This document shows positions 54,994 to 63,995 of a DNA stretch of 64,000 bases, piece after piece. The notes beneath the pieces are model-generated. The model searched no databases and was not told the origin of the DNA. It saw only the letters and a list, made by a program, of their open reading frames with translations. The translations under genes and the position numbers were made by a program. The number at the start of each line of letters is the position of its first letter. Within the stretch, counting starts at the first letter, position 1. Source of the DNA: an uncultured Azohydromonas sp. (GTDB lineage: Bacteria > Pseudomonadota > Gammaproteobacteria > Burkholderiales > Burkholderiaceae_C); the NCBI RefSeq assembly GCF_937926365.1, contig NZ_CALAOH010000255.1:62001-126000 (forward strand), in the 5' to 3' direction.

Positions 54994-56901
54994 TCAGTCC
55001 GCGTCATCCATGTCGAAGAAACCCCTCCATCCCGCCTGTGCTCCCTCTGCCGGCAGGCCGACCAGCATGGTGCGGTCCAGCTCGCGGTTGAACTTTTCAC
55101 AGGCTGTCTCCGGCACGAGGAGGCAGCAGTGACAGGCGGCTCCGCTGACCCGTTCGCCAGACTGTGCAGGATCGGTTTCCAGGCACACAGGATCGCTGCC
55201 ACACCATCTTGCGGCTTCGATCGTGCGCAGGATGATCTGCTCCAGCCGCTCTGGCTCCGCCAGCCGAACGAGGCCGCCAAGGCTGCCCTCGGAATCCGGT
55301 GAGCCCGTGTACACCAGCACGCCGCTCATGGCGGACATCGGCCCGCTGGCTTCACCGACATAGAGCCGTTCCCGCAGGGACGATGACGAGTAGCCGCAGT
55401 CGATGGATATCGTCCGTATGAGCGCGTGAGCGAAGGAGTGGATGAGCAGCAGCCGCGCCGTGATGCTGTAGTCGCGCGGATACCCTCGCTCGGCCGCGAT
55501 GGCAGCCGACCGGCTGTCGAGGCACGCGACGCGGGAAAGAACCGCGGGATTGGCTGCAACCCAGGCGTCAATGGCTTCGTTGCGGAAGCGCAGGAAGATG
55601 CCCTCCCCGCGGATCTCGGCTGCAGGCAGCCAGCCGCGGGGAGCTTTCGACAGCGGTGCGACATGCCCATCCCGGATTGCACCCGCGATCCGTTCACTGC
55701 TGACCGGGTAGGGCTCGATCCTGCTGAAGCCTGCAAGCGCGCGCACCTCACGCAGCCGCGAGACGGCGCCGACGAGATCGAACCACCGGGACAGCTCCCC
55801 CTCGGGCTCGTAGACCGAGTTGCAGAACTGCGGTACCACGCCTCCGACGATGGGGTCGTCCCTGTCGTGCGAGAGGGCCACGTACTCCTCGGCCCGCGAG
55901 CTCACCTCGGTACGCTGTCCCTGGATGCCCTCGATCCGCTGCTTCTCGCGAAACGCCATCAGCAGCGGTTCCACGGGCATGCCGTACGTCGTGGCGAGCC
56001 TGGTGAGCACGGGCATCACGGCTTCTGCGGGCATCCCCCCAAGTGACAGCCACTGCCCCTCGATGATCTGGAATGCACCCTCTGATGCAGGAGGAATGGA
56101 CAGCGCGGAGGCCACCACGGCGAAGTGTGCATTCGACGCACCCCGCTGGATCACCCGGGGCGGTGCATCGCAGTCAGGCTGGCGGTCATGGAGCCACGGG
56201 CGCACGCCGCTGCACTTGACGCCCTTGAGACTGTCGGGCCGGAATGCGTCGCCCAGGGACTCAACGGCCCGGCACGTCTTGCACCGGATATACAAGTCAG
56301 CCAGGGCAGCCGACCTTCCGCGCGAGCCAAGCTCGAGAGCAGGCCGTTCGCAGATGCCTCCGGCACGGTGCCTGTGAGCCCACCATTCCCAGGGGAACTC
56401 GTCCATGTGGCCCTTGCGGCACGCGATGACGAAGCGAACCGGGGTCGTCTGGACAGGCCTGGCGTGACCGGTACATTCAAGCTGCGCCCCGTCCGCCGAG
56501 AGCTGGAACGGATCCCCCTCCCTTCCCAGCCGGTGGCACTTGGGACACTCGTGCCACGAGGGAAAGCGCACGGCCGGCAGCGCCTGTGCGGGATCCACCC
56601 GGCCGGGTTTGCCAGAGATGTCCTCCGTGGCGGGTGGCAGCCTGAAGTGGCTGACACCCAGTTGCGCCTGCAGCCGCGTCTCGTTGATCGTCAGCGACGG
56701 AAGCCGCGTCGCGTTATCCCAGTCCTCCAGCCCCATAGGCATGAAGGAACCCTTTTCCAGGTCAACGATCGCGCCGATGCCGTAGGTCGATACGAGCTGC
56801 GAGCGGCGCACCTTGCCCAGAGGCTCGACTCCGGAAAACGTTGTCGCGGCCTTTCCTGCAGCGCCGCCTGGCCGGAAGCCCCTTCTTGCCGTTGCCATCA
56901 T
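54994..56901 (-). CDS. drmB: DrmB-like protein with DUF1998 domain
   Basis: A 635-residue protein. The N-terminal GKVRRSQLVSTYGIGAIVDL is typical of DrmB. Cys/His zinc motifs occur at HECPKCHRLG and IRCKTCRAV. The C-terminal DUF1998 domain reads LLLIHSFAHALIRTISIDCGY, then GVLVYTGSPDSEGSLGGLVR and GAACHCCLLVPETACEKFN. In DISARM DrmB partners the DrmA helicase. The ATG at 56901 (or 56898) overlaps the DrmA-like stop; the ORF back to 57120 is a shadow. Confidence 0.9.
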   Translation of the reverse strand: MMATARRGFRPGGAAGKAATTFSGVEPLGKVRRSQLVSTYGIGAIVDLEKGSFMPMGLEDWDNATRLPSLTINETRLQAQLGVSHFRLPPATEDISGKPGRVDPAQALPAVRFPSWHECPKCHRLGREGDPFQLSADGAQLECTGHARPVQTTPVRFVIACRKGHMDEFPWEWWAHRHRAGGICERPALELGSRGRSAALADLYIRCKTCRAVESLGDAFRPDSLKGVKCSGVRPWLHDRQPDCDAPPRVIQRGASNAHFAVVASALSIPPASEGAFQIIEGQWLSLGGMPAEAVMPVLTRLATTYGMPVEPLLMAFREKQRIEGIQGQRTEVSSRAEEYVALSHDRDDPIVGGVVPQFCNSVYEPEGELSRWFDLVGAVSRLREVRALAGFSRIEPYPVSSERIAGAIRDGHVAPLSKAPRGWLPAAEIRGEGIFLRFRNEAIDAWVAANPAVLSRVACLDSRSAAIAAERGYPRDYSITARLLLIHSFAHALIRTISIDCGYSSSSLRERLYVGEASGPMSAMSGVLVYTGSPDSEGSLGGLVRLAEPERLEQIILRTIEAARWCGSDPVCLETDPAQSGERVSGAACHCCLLVPETACEKFNRELDRTMLVGLPAEGAQAGWRGFFDMDDAD

Positions 56902-59900
56902 GTACTCCAGGTTCTGCGCGTGATCGTCTTCAGGACAAATGCGGTAGAGGGTTCCACTTCCCGCATCGAGTTGGGAGTGGGCCATGCGAGCGTGCTGCCA
57001 GTGCCGCCTGTCTCTGCAGCGCACATCAGGTGTGGCGCACTCGTTCCGAAGGGCGTCTTTTTCTCCCAGTAGACAAGGCGCTGGGTCGATGTCCTTGCCT
57101 CGCTGCTGCGGCGTGCCCACTCCGACACGATGGCCTCGAGTTCCGATGCGGCTTCTGCGGCTTCGCCGGCATCTGCAGCTGCCGCGACGCGGGCCCGTAT
57201 GGTGGCCAGGAGATCCTGGACGGCAGGATCCCGGGGATCGAACCTGATGGCATCTTCATCGCCGGACAGCCCTGTGACGAGATGCCTGACAAGCGAGGCC
57301 AGGACGGCGTGGAGTGCCTTGTCCCGGGCCCGAGGCGCCCAAGGCGTGACGCTGGTGGCCTCGACGCTCCTGTAGAGGGCTCCGTGGTAGGCACGGAAGT
57401 GCTCGAAGTGGGACAGGTCGCGGGGGCGGCCGAAGTTGTAGAGCGTGATCACGAGACCCGGCAGGCCACGGCCGACACGGCTGCTGGCCTGGATGTACTC
57501 GGCCGTGGACTTGGGCTGCCCGTTGACCACCATCAGGCCCAGCCGGGGCACGTCCACGCCCACCGAGATCATGTTGGACGCCAGCACGGTGTCCCTGGGC
57601 TCCTCATGCTCGCACGGATCCTTCATGAAATCTGCCAGCGTTGCGGACAGTGCGTGAAGCAGCTCGGGAAGCTCACGGGACGAACGGCGGCTGCTCAGCT
57701 CGACCGGCAGCTGCTGCAGCTCGCGCATGGGCGTGCCGGTTCGGCTGGCGAGAAACTGCATCTGGCGGGGCACGTCATCCTGCATGAGGACGTAGGCACC
57801 GCCGAGCTCGCGCAGACTGTTGAAGTAGGCGACACAGCTCCAGTACGGATCGACGGCGCCATCGTCATGCCTGCCCCCGTGCCGCAGGCCTGCCGCGGAC
57901 TGCAGCAGGGCAGCGACCAGGGCCTGCAGCGCGAACTTCGGGCTTCGGCCCGCAGTCGGGACCCCGATGTACAGGCGATCCGGTCCGCTGTCGTCACGGA
58001 CAGCGAAGAACGAGTCCCTGGCCTCGAATCCGGGAGGTGGAAACTGCAGCACGGACCGGTCGAACAGCGAGCGCACCTGGGATGCCGCATGGCCGATCGT
58101 TGCGGTAGAGCCGATTACCTTGGGAGGAATGCCGTCCCGCGTGCAGAGGGTGTCCACCACGGTCTCGTACAGGCCCGCCATGGAGCCCAGCGGACCCGAG
58201 ATAAGGTGAAGCTCGTCCTGGATGATCAGCCCGGGCGGTGTTCCTCCGTCCAGCCCGAAGATTCCGCGGATGGCGGTGCTGCGTGGAATCTGCGCGAACT
58301 TGTCGATCGTGCCGATGAGCAGTGATGGGGGCGTGTCGTAGATCGGCTCGTCGACCGTGAGCACGGGAAGCGGCCGGCCGCCGGATTCGCATCCGGCCTG
58401 GGCGCAGACGATGTCAATGCGCGGCAGGAGCGGGTCGGCCCTGTAGGCCGATCCCCGGAGCTCAGTCCCGCAGACGGGACACCGCAGCAGTTGGCGCGGT
58501 GTCGACTTGGGCTTCTGGTCCGCTTGCTCAAGTTCGATGGCCTCCCGCGCCTCTGCCATCTTGTTGGGCGTTGCGTTCTTTCCGACGTACAGGCCGAGCG
58601 AGATGCGCGCCGTTCCCAGCCGCGGATCCGACTCCCTCAGAAAGTCGCAGGCCGTGATGAGGGCCGCCGCCCGCTGGAACTGCTGCACCGTCAGGAGCCG
58701 CAGCGTGTAGCGCATGAGCACATCGACACCGCCGGTGGCACGCCGGGACTCGCTTGTCAGCCGCTGATGGAAGATCTGGAAGGCTGTAAGGCCGAGATAC
58801 GCTTCCGTCTTGCCACCGCCCGTGGGAAACCAGAGAAGGTCCATGCAGCGCCGGTCATCCAGCTTCGGATCGACCAGCCCCGGGATCACCAGCAGCATGA
58901 ACGCAAGCTGGAAGGGGCGCCATGCCAGGGGACCGGCCTTCGCTCCACGAGCGGAAAAGCGGGCCTGCCTGTCCATTGCCGCATTGGCCAGGGCAAACGC
59001 GGTCCAGACGGCATCGTGCGTGCGCAGCATGTTCACGCCCGCGCGGATGCGTGCTGCGGCAAGCACGCATTTCTCGAAATTTTTCCCGGCGGCCTTCGCA
59101 TGATTGCCGGTGAATCCAGCGGCACGAGGGTGCAGCTCTGACTCGATCCAGTGCTCGTAGCAGTCCGCGAAGGCAGCCAGTGCCTTCACCACGTCCCCGC
59201 GCGCGGACTCGCTTCCCAGATACGCCGCGTCGAAGGCATGGGGGTACTGGCGCCTGAACACGTCCAGTAGCTCGTGTCCGTCAGGGTCCGTTCCCTTGAC
59301 GGACGACGCCGGCAGCCAGGTGGTGCGCACCTCGTCAACCGTGCTGCCCGGCTCGGCTGCCCACGTGGCTGCGACCCCATGGCCGACGGCGAACTCGCGG
59401 ACATCCCGGTACAGCAGCGCGTTCGTCAGCGCGTCAGCGTCGTTCGCGTCGATGTTCGGCATTGGCCGAGGCTCGATGGCCGCTTCGTTTCCGAGCACGG
59501 CCCGGACCACGACCTCGGCCTGGAACATGCATCTCGCATCCCTCGGCCCCGACCTCTCGTCGTCAGGCTCCTCGTTGATCAGCGTCACCGTGAACACATG
59601 CTGTCCGGGTCCGACACGCCGCCGGACGTGTACCGAAAGCCGTGGATCGAGAACCGTTTGCCCCGAGTCGTCAGTGAACTCGCTGTACTTCTTCGTCGAG
59701 GACAGGCTCTCTGGCGGGAGGTGCAGCTGGTAGCCAAGCTGCCTTCGTTCCCAGGTCCGCCCTGGCCTGGGCGCCGCCCCGTCCTGGCCCCGCGCTGTCT
59801 CGCTTGGCTCTGCCGGTGATGCATCTGCCGGAGCCGCAGGCCCGGTTTCGCTCTCTCCGGATGGCCTGTCTGCCGAGGCATCCCGGGGCTCGTACCGTGC

Positions 59901-60215
59901 CGTGCTCCCGAGGCTTATCACCACGGTTGCGCCCGCCTTGACCGCGAAGCTGATGCCGATGGAGCAAGGCCGGATCGTCCTGTATCCCGGGATGGCCGTC
60001 TCTGGCGCCGATGCGGACTCGGGGTCGGCGCTGGTGCTGCCCGCTGCATCGAGGCCCGCTTCATCATCCTGGGCGTCCACCGGCGCGCCTCTTGGCCAGA
60101 GGATGCCTGTCAGATAGGTGTCGACTGGCGCCGAGTCGATTAACTCGTCTGGCCGCAGTGGGCCGACGAGCAGTGAACTGGCCATCTGCACGAGCTCCGC
60201 CCGCGCCGCATCCAT
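56898..60215 (-). CDS. drmA: DrmA-like superfamily II helicase
   Basis: A protein of about 1105 residues. The N-terminal LVGPLRPDELIDSAPVDTYL is characteristic of DrmA. Walker A LWFPTGGGKTEAY is near residue 460, DE-box LIIQDELHLIS near 663, and motif VI YIQASSRVGRG near 905. DrmA forms the core complex with DrmB in DISARM and recognises foreign DNA ends. Start ATG 60215, or GTG 60236 overlapping the upstream UvrD gene. It is coupled to drmB through TGATG. Confidence 0.9.
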   Translation of the reverse strand: MDAARAELVQMASSLLVGPLRPDELIDSAPVDTYLTGILWPRGAPVDAQDDEAGLDAAGSTSADPESASAPETAIPGYRTIRPCSIGISFAVKAGATVVISLGSTARYEPRDASADRPSGESETGPAAPADASPAEPSETARGQDGAAPRPGRTWERRQLGYQLHLPPESLSSTKKYSEFTDDSGQTVLDPRLSVHVRRRVGPGQHVFTVTLINEEPDDERSGPRDARCMFQAEVVVRAVLGNEAAIEPRPMPNIDANDADALTNALLYRDVREFAVGHGVAATWAAEPGSTVDEVRTTWLPASSVKGTDPDGHELLDVFRRQYPHAFDAAYLGSESARGDVVKALAAFADCYEHWIESELHPRAAGFTGNHAKAAGKNFEKCVLAAARIRAGVNMLRTHDAVWTAFALANAAMDRQARFSARGAKAGPLAWRPFQLAFMLLVIPGLVDPKLDDRRCMDLLWFPTGGGKTEAYLGLTAFQIFHQRLTSESRRATGGVDVLMRYTLRLLTVQQFQRAAALITACDFLRESDPRLGTARISLGLYVGKNATPNKMAEAREAIELEQADQKPKSTPRQLLRCPVCGTELRGSAYRADPLLPRIDIVCAQAGCESGGRPLPVLTVDEPIYDTPPSLLIGTIDKFAQIPRSTAIRGIFGLDGGTPPGLIIQDELHLISGPLGSMAGLYETVVDTLCTRDGIPPKVIGSTATIGHAASQVRSLFDRSVLQFPPPGFEARDSFFAVRDDSGPDRLYIGVPTAGRSPKFALQALVAALLQSAAGLRHGGRHDDGAVDPYWSCVAYFNSLRELGGAYVLMQDDVPRQMQFLASRTGTPMRELQQLPVELSSRRSSRELPELLHALSATLADFMKDPCEHEEPRDTVLASNMISVGVDVPRLGLMVVNGQPKSTAEYIQASSRVGRGLPGLVITLYNFGRPRDLSHFEHFRAYHGALYRSVEATSVTPWAPRARDKALHAVLASLVRHLVTGLSGDEDAIRFDPRDPAVQDLLATIRARVAAAADAGEAAEAASELEAIVSEWARRSSEARTSTQRLVYWEKKTPFGTSAPHLMCAAETGGTGSTLAWPTPNSMREVEPSTAFVLKTITRRTWST

Positions 60216-60225
60216 TGCCTGGGTA

Positions 60226-62400
60226 TCAGCTGCCACGAGACTTTCCCATCTTGAAGTCGCCCGTTCCAAGGAGCGATATTCCCAGCCACAGGCCGCTGGA
60301 GCGCCAGGGTTCCGGGACCGAATCCACAACGTCTTCGGTCACGCCGAGCGTGATGATTTCCGAGATGCGGAGGTTGTAGATGACGCCTGGCAAGTAGTGG
60401 TACTTGTCCCAGAGAAGGCGCAGCAGGTCCATCGTTACCTGCGCACTGGTACGGCCAAGAAGCGGTTCGCTTCCGTCCCCGGTCTGCAGGCGGATGTCGT
60501 ACCGGACATCGCGCGCTTTGGCTGATGCGTCAGGGCCGGAGACTTTCCGGAGTACCACCTTGTGCCCGCGCCATGCAGCCGCGTTTGATGCCAGGTTCCT
60601 CTGCAGCATTTCAACCGCTGCAGCATCACCGTGGACCGCCGTGTCGACAAGGCTGACCGGATCGATGTCTCCCGGCAGCCCTATCTGGAAGTTGACCATC
60701 CCTCCCCACGAGACATGCCGCGTACGACTGGAAGAGGCTTGCCACTGGTAGGGCGCCCTGTAGATGCAGGTCGAAGGAAGACGTCCGAGCTGGGTGGCGG
60801 CTCTTGTCACTGCGACGAAGCCGACACGCGCCTCCTCCAGCGGGTCGTCGCATGTCTCGCCCTCGTCCTTCCCCTCAAGAAGGGCGACGTTGTCGAACTC
60901 CATGCCCTTTGCCTGATGGATCGTCGTGACGACGACCTTCGCTTCGTCGTGATCCTGGTCTTCGGGAAAGGAGTCAGGCCATGCGAGGCGTTCACGCAGC
61001 ACGTGCATGTCGAGCGCAGAAGCGCCATCGGAGGAGCCACTGGCCAGCGAGAGCCTGCGCCAGGCGAGGTCAGCCGGTGGCACGGGGATGGACTGCACGC
61101 CATCGCCTGCTTCCTGCACTGCACGTGCATGGACGGCGTTGAACGTCCCACGGGTGATGGTCCTGGGCTTGAACCGTGAAAGCAGCAGTGCAATCCAGGG
61201 CGGAGCATATGGAACGTTGCCTGCCAGCCGCAGGTGCACCTGCACGGGCGGGCTCTCGATGCCGTCACCCAGCAGCATCTTCGCTACCCTTGCGGCTTCC
61301 CCGTTCGTGCGGGTCAGGACTGCCAGCGATCCTTCAGGCAGCCGGGTCAGCCAAGCGGGGCCAAGCCTTGAGTCTGCAGGTGAGGTCGGCAGGTTGTCGA
61401 GGAAGCGCCTCATTCCGGCAAGCTTCTTGGCTGGCTCCAGATTCCGGCGTTCCAGGATCCGCCGCAGACCGGCTGCCATGTCAGCCAGCTTCTTCGTGGC
61501 GCGATGGTTGGTGGAAAGCTCAACCTGACGCAGGCTGGAACCCATGCGGGTCTGCAGCTCCTGCCATGGGTCCAGATTCGTCAGCTGTCCGCTGCTGCGG
61601 GCCGCGAACCCGTAGATGGACTGTGCGGGGTCGCCGAGTACGGTAAACCCGATCTTCCGTTGCGTGTCAGAGAGGCGGGAAAGCAGCGTGTTCACCATCC
61701 CGGCCCGCACGCCAGGCAGATCCTGGAACTCGTCCACCACCACGTGCCTGATGATGGAAAGCCGGTCCAGGACAGCCGTCTGCGTCTCGTCGGCGAGAGC
61801 CGCCGTCGCAAGGGAGATGTTCTCGTCGTGGGAGTTCCGGAGCAGGTCGGAAGCGGGGGCGCCGTTCTGGCGCAGAAGGCGGAACGCCCACGAATCGAAT
61901 GTCCGGATTGCCAGATGCCGCAGGTCCTCGACAAGCGCGGCGTCGACCAGCTGCAGTCCCTCGATGCGCCGTGTCAGTGTCGCGACGGCACTTCGCGAGA
62001 AGCTCAGGACGAGGATCTGCGCTGGCTGGAGCCCCTGGCGGAGAAGATGCACGAGCCGCATTGCAGCGACCTGCGTCTTTCCAGCACCCGGACCTGCGAC
62101 CACAAGAAGCCGCTCATCCCATCCCGCCCCGATGACGGCCGCCTGCTCGGGATCCGGGGTAAAGCCCGTTCCGGTGGCAGGACCGCGTGCATCCTGCCCG
62201 GCGCTGCCAACATCGCTGGATGCGGCCGGCAAGGTGCTGCCCTGGGCGATGGGTGAACCAGGGCGCAGCGATGGCTTCCCGTTTTCCTCCGGCCGATCCC
62301 GAAACTTGACGCCTGTCCTCTGCCGAGGCGAAGGCATGTCGGTAGGTCCGGTGTCGTCTCCGTCGTTATCCCCAGCACCGGAATACTGCTTCTTTTTCAC
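60226..62400 (-). CDS. UvrD/PcrA-type superfamily I helicase
   Basis: A 724-residue protein, first gene of the DISARM-like operon. A charged, Pro-rich N-terminus (1-80) precedes Walker A LVVAGPGAGKTQVAAMRL (near 100), VVVDEFQDLPG (near 220), GDPAQSIYGF (near 256), and VVTTIHQAKGMEFDNVALLE with EEARVGFVAVTRA near 550-600. About 120 extra C-terminal residues are unrecognised. The start is GTG 62400; a later ATG cannot be excluded. The DrmA-like gene begins right at its end. Confidence 0.87.
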   Translation of the reverse strand: MKKKQYSGAGDNDGDDTGPTDMPSPRQRTGVKFRDRPEENGKPSLRPGSPIAQGSTLPAASSDVGSAGQDARGPATGTGFTPDPEQAAVIGAGWDERLLVVAGPGAGKTQVAAMRLVHLLRQGLQPAQILVLSFSRSAVATLTRRIEGLQLVDAALVEDLRHLAIRTFDSWAFRLLRQNGAPASDLLRNSHDENISLATAALADETQTAVLDRLSIIRHVVVDEFQDLPGVRAGMVNTLLSRLSDTQRKIGFTVLGDPAQSIYGFAARSSGQLTNLDPWQELQTRMGSSLRQVELSTNHRATKKLADMAAGLRRILERRNLEPAKKLAGMRRFLDNLPTSPADSRLGPAWLTRLPEGSLAVLTRTNGEAARVAKMLLGDGIESPPVQVHLRLAGNVPYAPPWIALLLSRFKPRTITRGTFNAVHARAVQEAGDGVQSIPVPPADLAWRRLSLASGSSDGASALDMHVLRERLAWPDSFPEDQDHDEAKVVVTTIHQAKGMEFDNVALLEGKDEGETCDDPLEEARVGFVAVTRAATQLGRLPSTCIYRAPYQWQASSSRTRHVSWGGMVNFQIGLPGDIDPVSLVDTAVHGDAAAVEMLQRNLASNAAAWRGHKVVLRKVSGPDASAKARDVRYDIRLQTGDGSEPLLGRTSAQVTMDLLRLLWDKYHYLPGVIYNLRISEIITLGVTEDVVDSVPEPWRSSGLWLGISLLGTGDFKMGKSRGS

Positions 62401-62417
62401 GCATTACATTCTGCATC

Positions 62418-62444
62418 AAAATAATCGCTTTGCATGTTAAACAA
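62418..62444 (-). promoter_or_regulatory. Possible promoter of the DISARM-like operon
   Basis: Reading the minus strand, TTGTTT (62444-62439) and TATTTT (62423-62418) are spaced by 15 bases in a locally AT-rich stretch just upstream of the UvrD-type gene. Spacing is short and no operator is evident. Confidence 0.25.
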
Positions 62445-62566
62445 TTTGGCCATGAAGGCAGAACAGAGGGCGGTGCGCGACGTCACTGCTGGCGGCCGCA
62501 TGTTTCCTCCGCAGCCATCATCTATGGACTGTCTTCGGGTGCGCCACATGGGGCACCGCCAAATGG

Positions 62567-62782
62567 TTAGTGATGCTGTTGCCGCCGAGGCTGGACAGCG
62601 AGATTGACACCAAGGGCACCCTCATAGGCTTGCCGCTGGGCTTCGGCCTCGACTGGATCACTCCAGACGTAGCAGAGCGCCGCACTTGTCGTGAGCGCCG
62701 GTCCTGTCCGGGTGTCGCAGGTCACCATCCGGGCGTCGGCAGTTGCCAGGACATAGTAGGAAATTGGTCGAGCATCCTTCAC
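62567..62782 (-). CDS. Small hypothetical protein upstream of the array
   Basis: A 71-residue protein from GTG 62782, which has GGAGG eight bases upstream. It reads KDARPISYYVLATADARMVT and SAALCYVWSDPVEAEAQRQA. No family recognised. It is on the same strand as the array. Confidence 0.5.
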   Translation of the reverse strand: MKDARPISYYVLATADARMVTCDTRTGPALTTSAALCYVWSDPVEAEAQRQAYEGALGVNLAVQPRRQQHH

Positions 62783-62970
62783 ATATTCCCTCCCTGTCCG
62801 ACTTGGTGGTTTACTGCACAACAACGTCCCATGTACCGGAAGACGCATTGCTGCCAGCTTCCATGCACCCATGTGTACCGGCAGGGCGTAATGGACAGTC
62901 CCGCGCCGGGGACGGCACAGCCTGCGCTTTCCCCTCAGATAACCTGAAAGCCCAGGGACTGGACGCATGC

Positions 62971-63177
62971 TCACAGGGTTTCCAGTGCCCGAACGGCATC
63001 CTCCGGGGCAAGGAAGCCCGTGATTGGCGTCACCACCGACCGGCCATGCTTCCGAGGTGGATAGGTGACGCGTACAACCTGAACCCGCCCGGCTTCCACT
63101 CGCGTGCTGATGGTGTCGTCGTTGGTACGCTGGCGCGCAGCAAGGGTCGCATTACGCAGATCCATCAGGGTTGCCAT
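62971..63177 (-). CDS. Small hypothetical protein upstream of the array
   Basis: A 68-residue protein from ATG 63177 with AAGGAG nine bases upstream. It begins MATLMDLRNATLAARQRTND and continues with VQVVRVTYPP and EDAVRALETL. It may be a small DNA-binding or accessory protein; no family recognised. Confidence 0.55.
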   Translation of the reverse strand: MATLMDLRNATLAARQRTNDDTISTRVEAGRVQVVRVTYPPRKHGRSVVTPITGFLAPEDAVRALETL

Positions 63178-63381
63178 GACGATGCGCTCCTTTTTCCATC
63201 CGAAAAACCCGGGCCTTTTCCGTTCCCTTTGCCTTGGCAGCGCTGCAGGCTTTTGCCGAAGTCGGCTCGCCTGCCTGTGCGGCTGCATCAAACCTGCCAA
63301 GGACGCCAGCTGTGCTTTGTCTTGAACCCGGCCACTCGATGTGGGAGTCTTGCTTGACAGCTCAATGAGTTCCGTTCTCCA

Positions 63382-63948
63382 TCATGGAGCACTGAGCATG
63401 CACGGCATCGTGTGCAGATGACAGCCCTGCTCTGCAAGCGCCCGCTTGGCAGCCCCGATGTCAGCGATACCGAGCCCTACAACAACACGAATCTCGCCGT
63501 CGAGCGATTTCCAGTAGAGCCAGCGGCCAGCTTCACATGCAGGCAACTGCGCGCCAGCTTTAACAAGTGAAAGCGCCAGTCTGCGCGGGTCATCAGATGC
63601 GCGCCATACGTGGAACTCGGCGAGGTCTCTGCGGCGGTATTTGGATGCCCGTGAAAACGGCACGCCAGCCAGAGGAACATTGTTGCGTACCCAAACATAG
63701 CCAACCCGCTCCATCACCTGCCTCGTCATGGCGCCAATCATCTGCTTGACGCGGTCGTCCATCACCTTGTCACCGAACTCCTGCAACAGCCCTTCTTCGA
63801 GAGCCTGGAGAGCGGGACGCTCCAGGTCAGAGGCAGCCTGCATCCTCAGCACGGATTCAGGCCTGTTCAGGTAGTTCCACAACTTCTGTCCTAGCGGGGT
63901 GCTGGCCAGACCGGAATAGCTCCTGGCTTCGAACGGGGGTATCTGCAT
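63382..63948 (-). CDS. Hypothetical protein upstream of the array
   Basis: A 188-residue protein starting MQIPPFEARSYSGLASTPLG. The N-terminal half is helical (LGQKLWNYLNRPESVLRMQA, DDRVKQMIGAMTRQVMERVG). It is followed by a basic segment FSRASKYRRRDLAEFHVW, and a C-terminal part with GRWLYWKSLDGEIRVVVGLG. No family recognised. A 24-bp perfect palindrome lies 24 bases upstream of its start. Confidence 0.6.
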   Translation of the reverse strand: MQIPPFEARSYSGLASTPLGQKLWNYLNRPESVLRMQAASDLERPALQALEEGLLQEFGDKVMDDRVKQMIGAMTRQVMERVGYVWVRNNVPLAGVPFSRASKYRRRDLAEFHVWRASDDPRRLALSLVKAGAQLPACEAGRWLYWKSLDGEIRVVVGLGIADIGAAKRALAEQGCHLHTMPCMLSAP

Positions 63949-63971
63949 GAAGAGGGCTTCTGGGCGTTGTA

Positions 63972-63995
63972 TCGATTCTGACGCGTCAGAATCGA
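63972..63995. promoter_or_regulatory. 24-bp perfect palindrome, putative operator
   Basis: TCGATTCTGACGCGTCAGAATCGA is perfectly self-complementary and lies 24 bases upstream of the 63948 start. Its place and even symmetry suit a dimeric repressor site. There is no T-run. Confidence 0.65.

Noticed and set aside
46327..62400. A DrmC/PLD nuclease hidden in the DISARM-like operon
   Set aside because: No HxKx4D pair in any minus-strand product; the small genes are too short and lack the motif.
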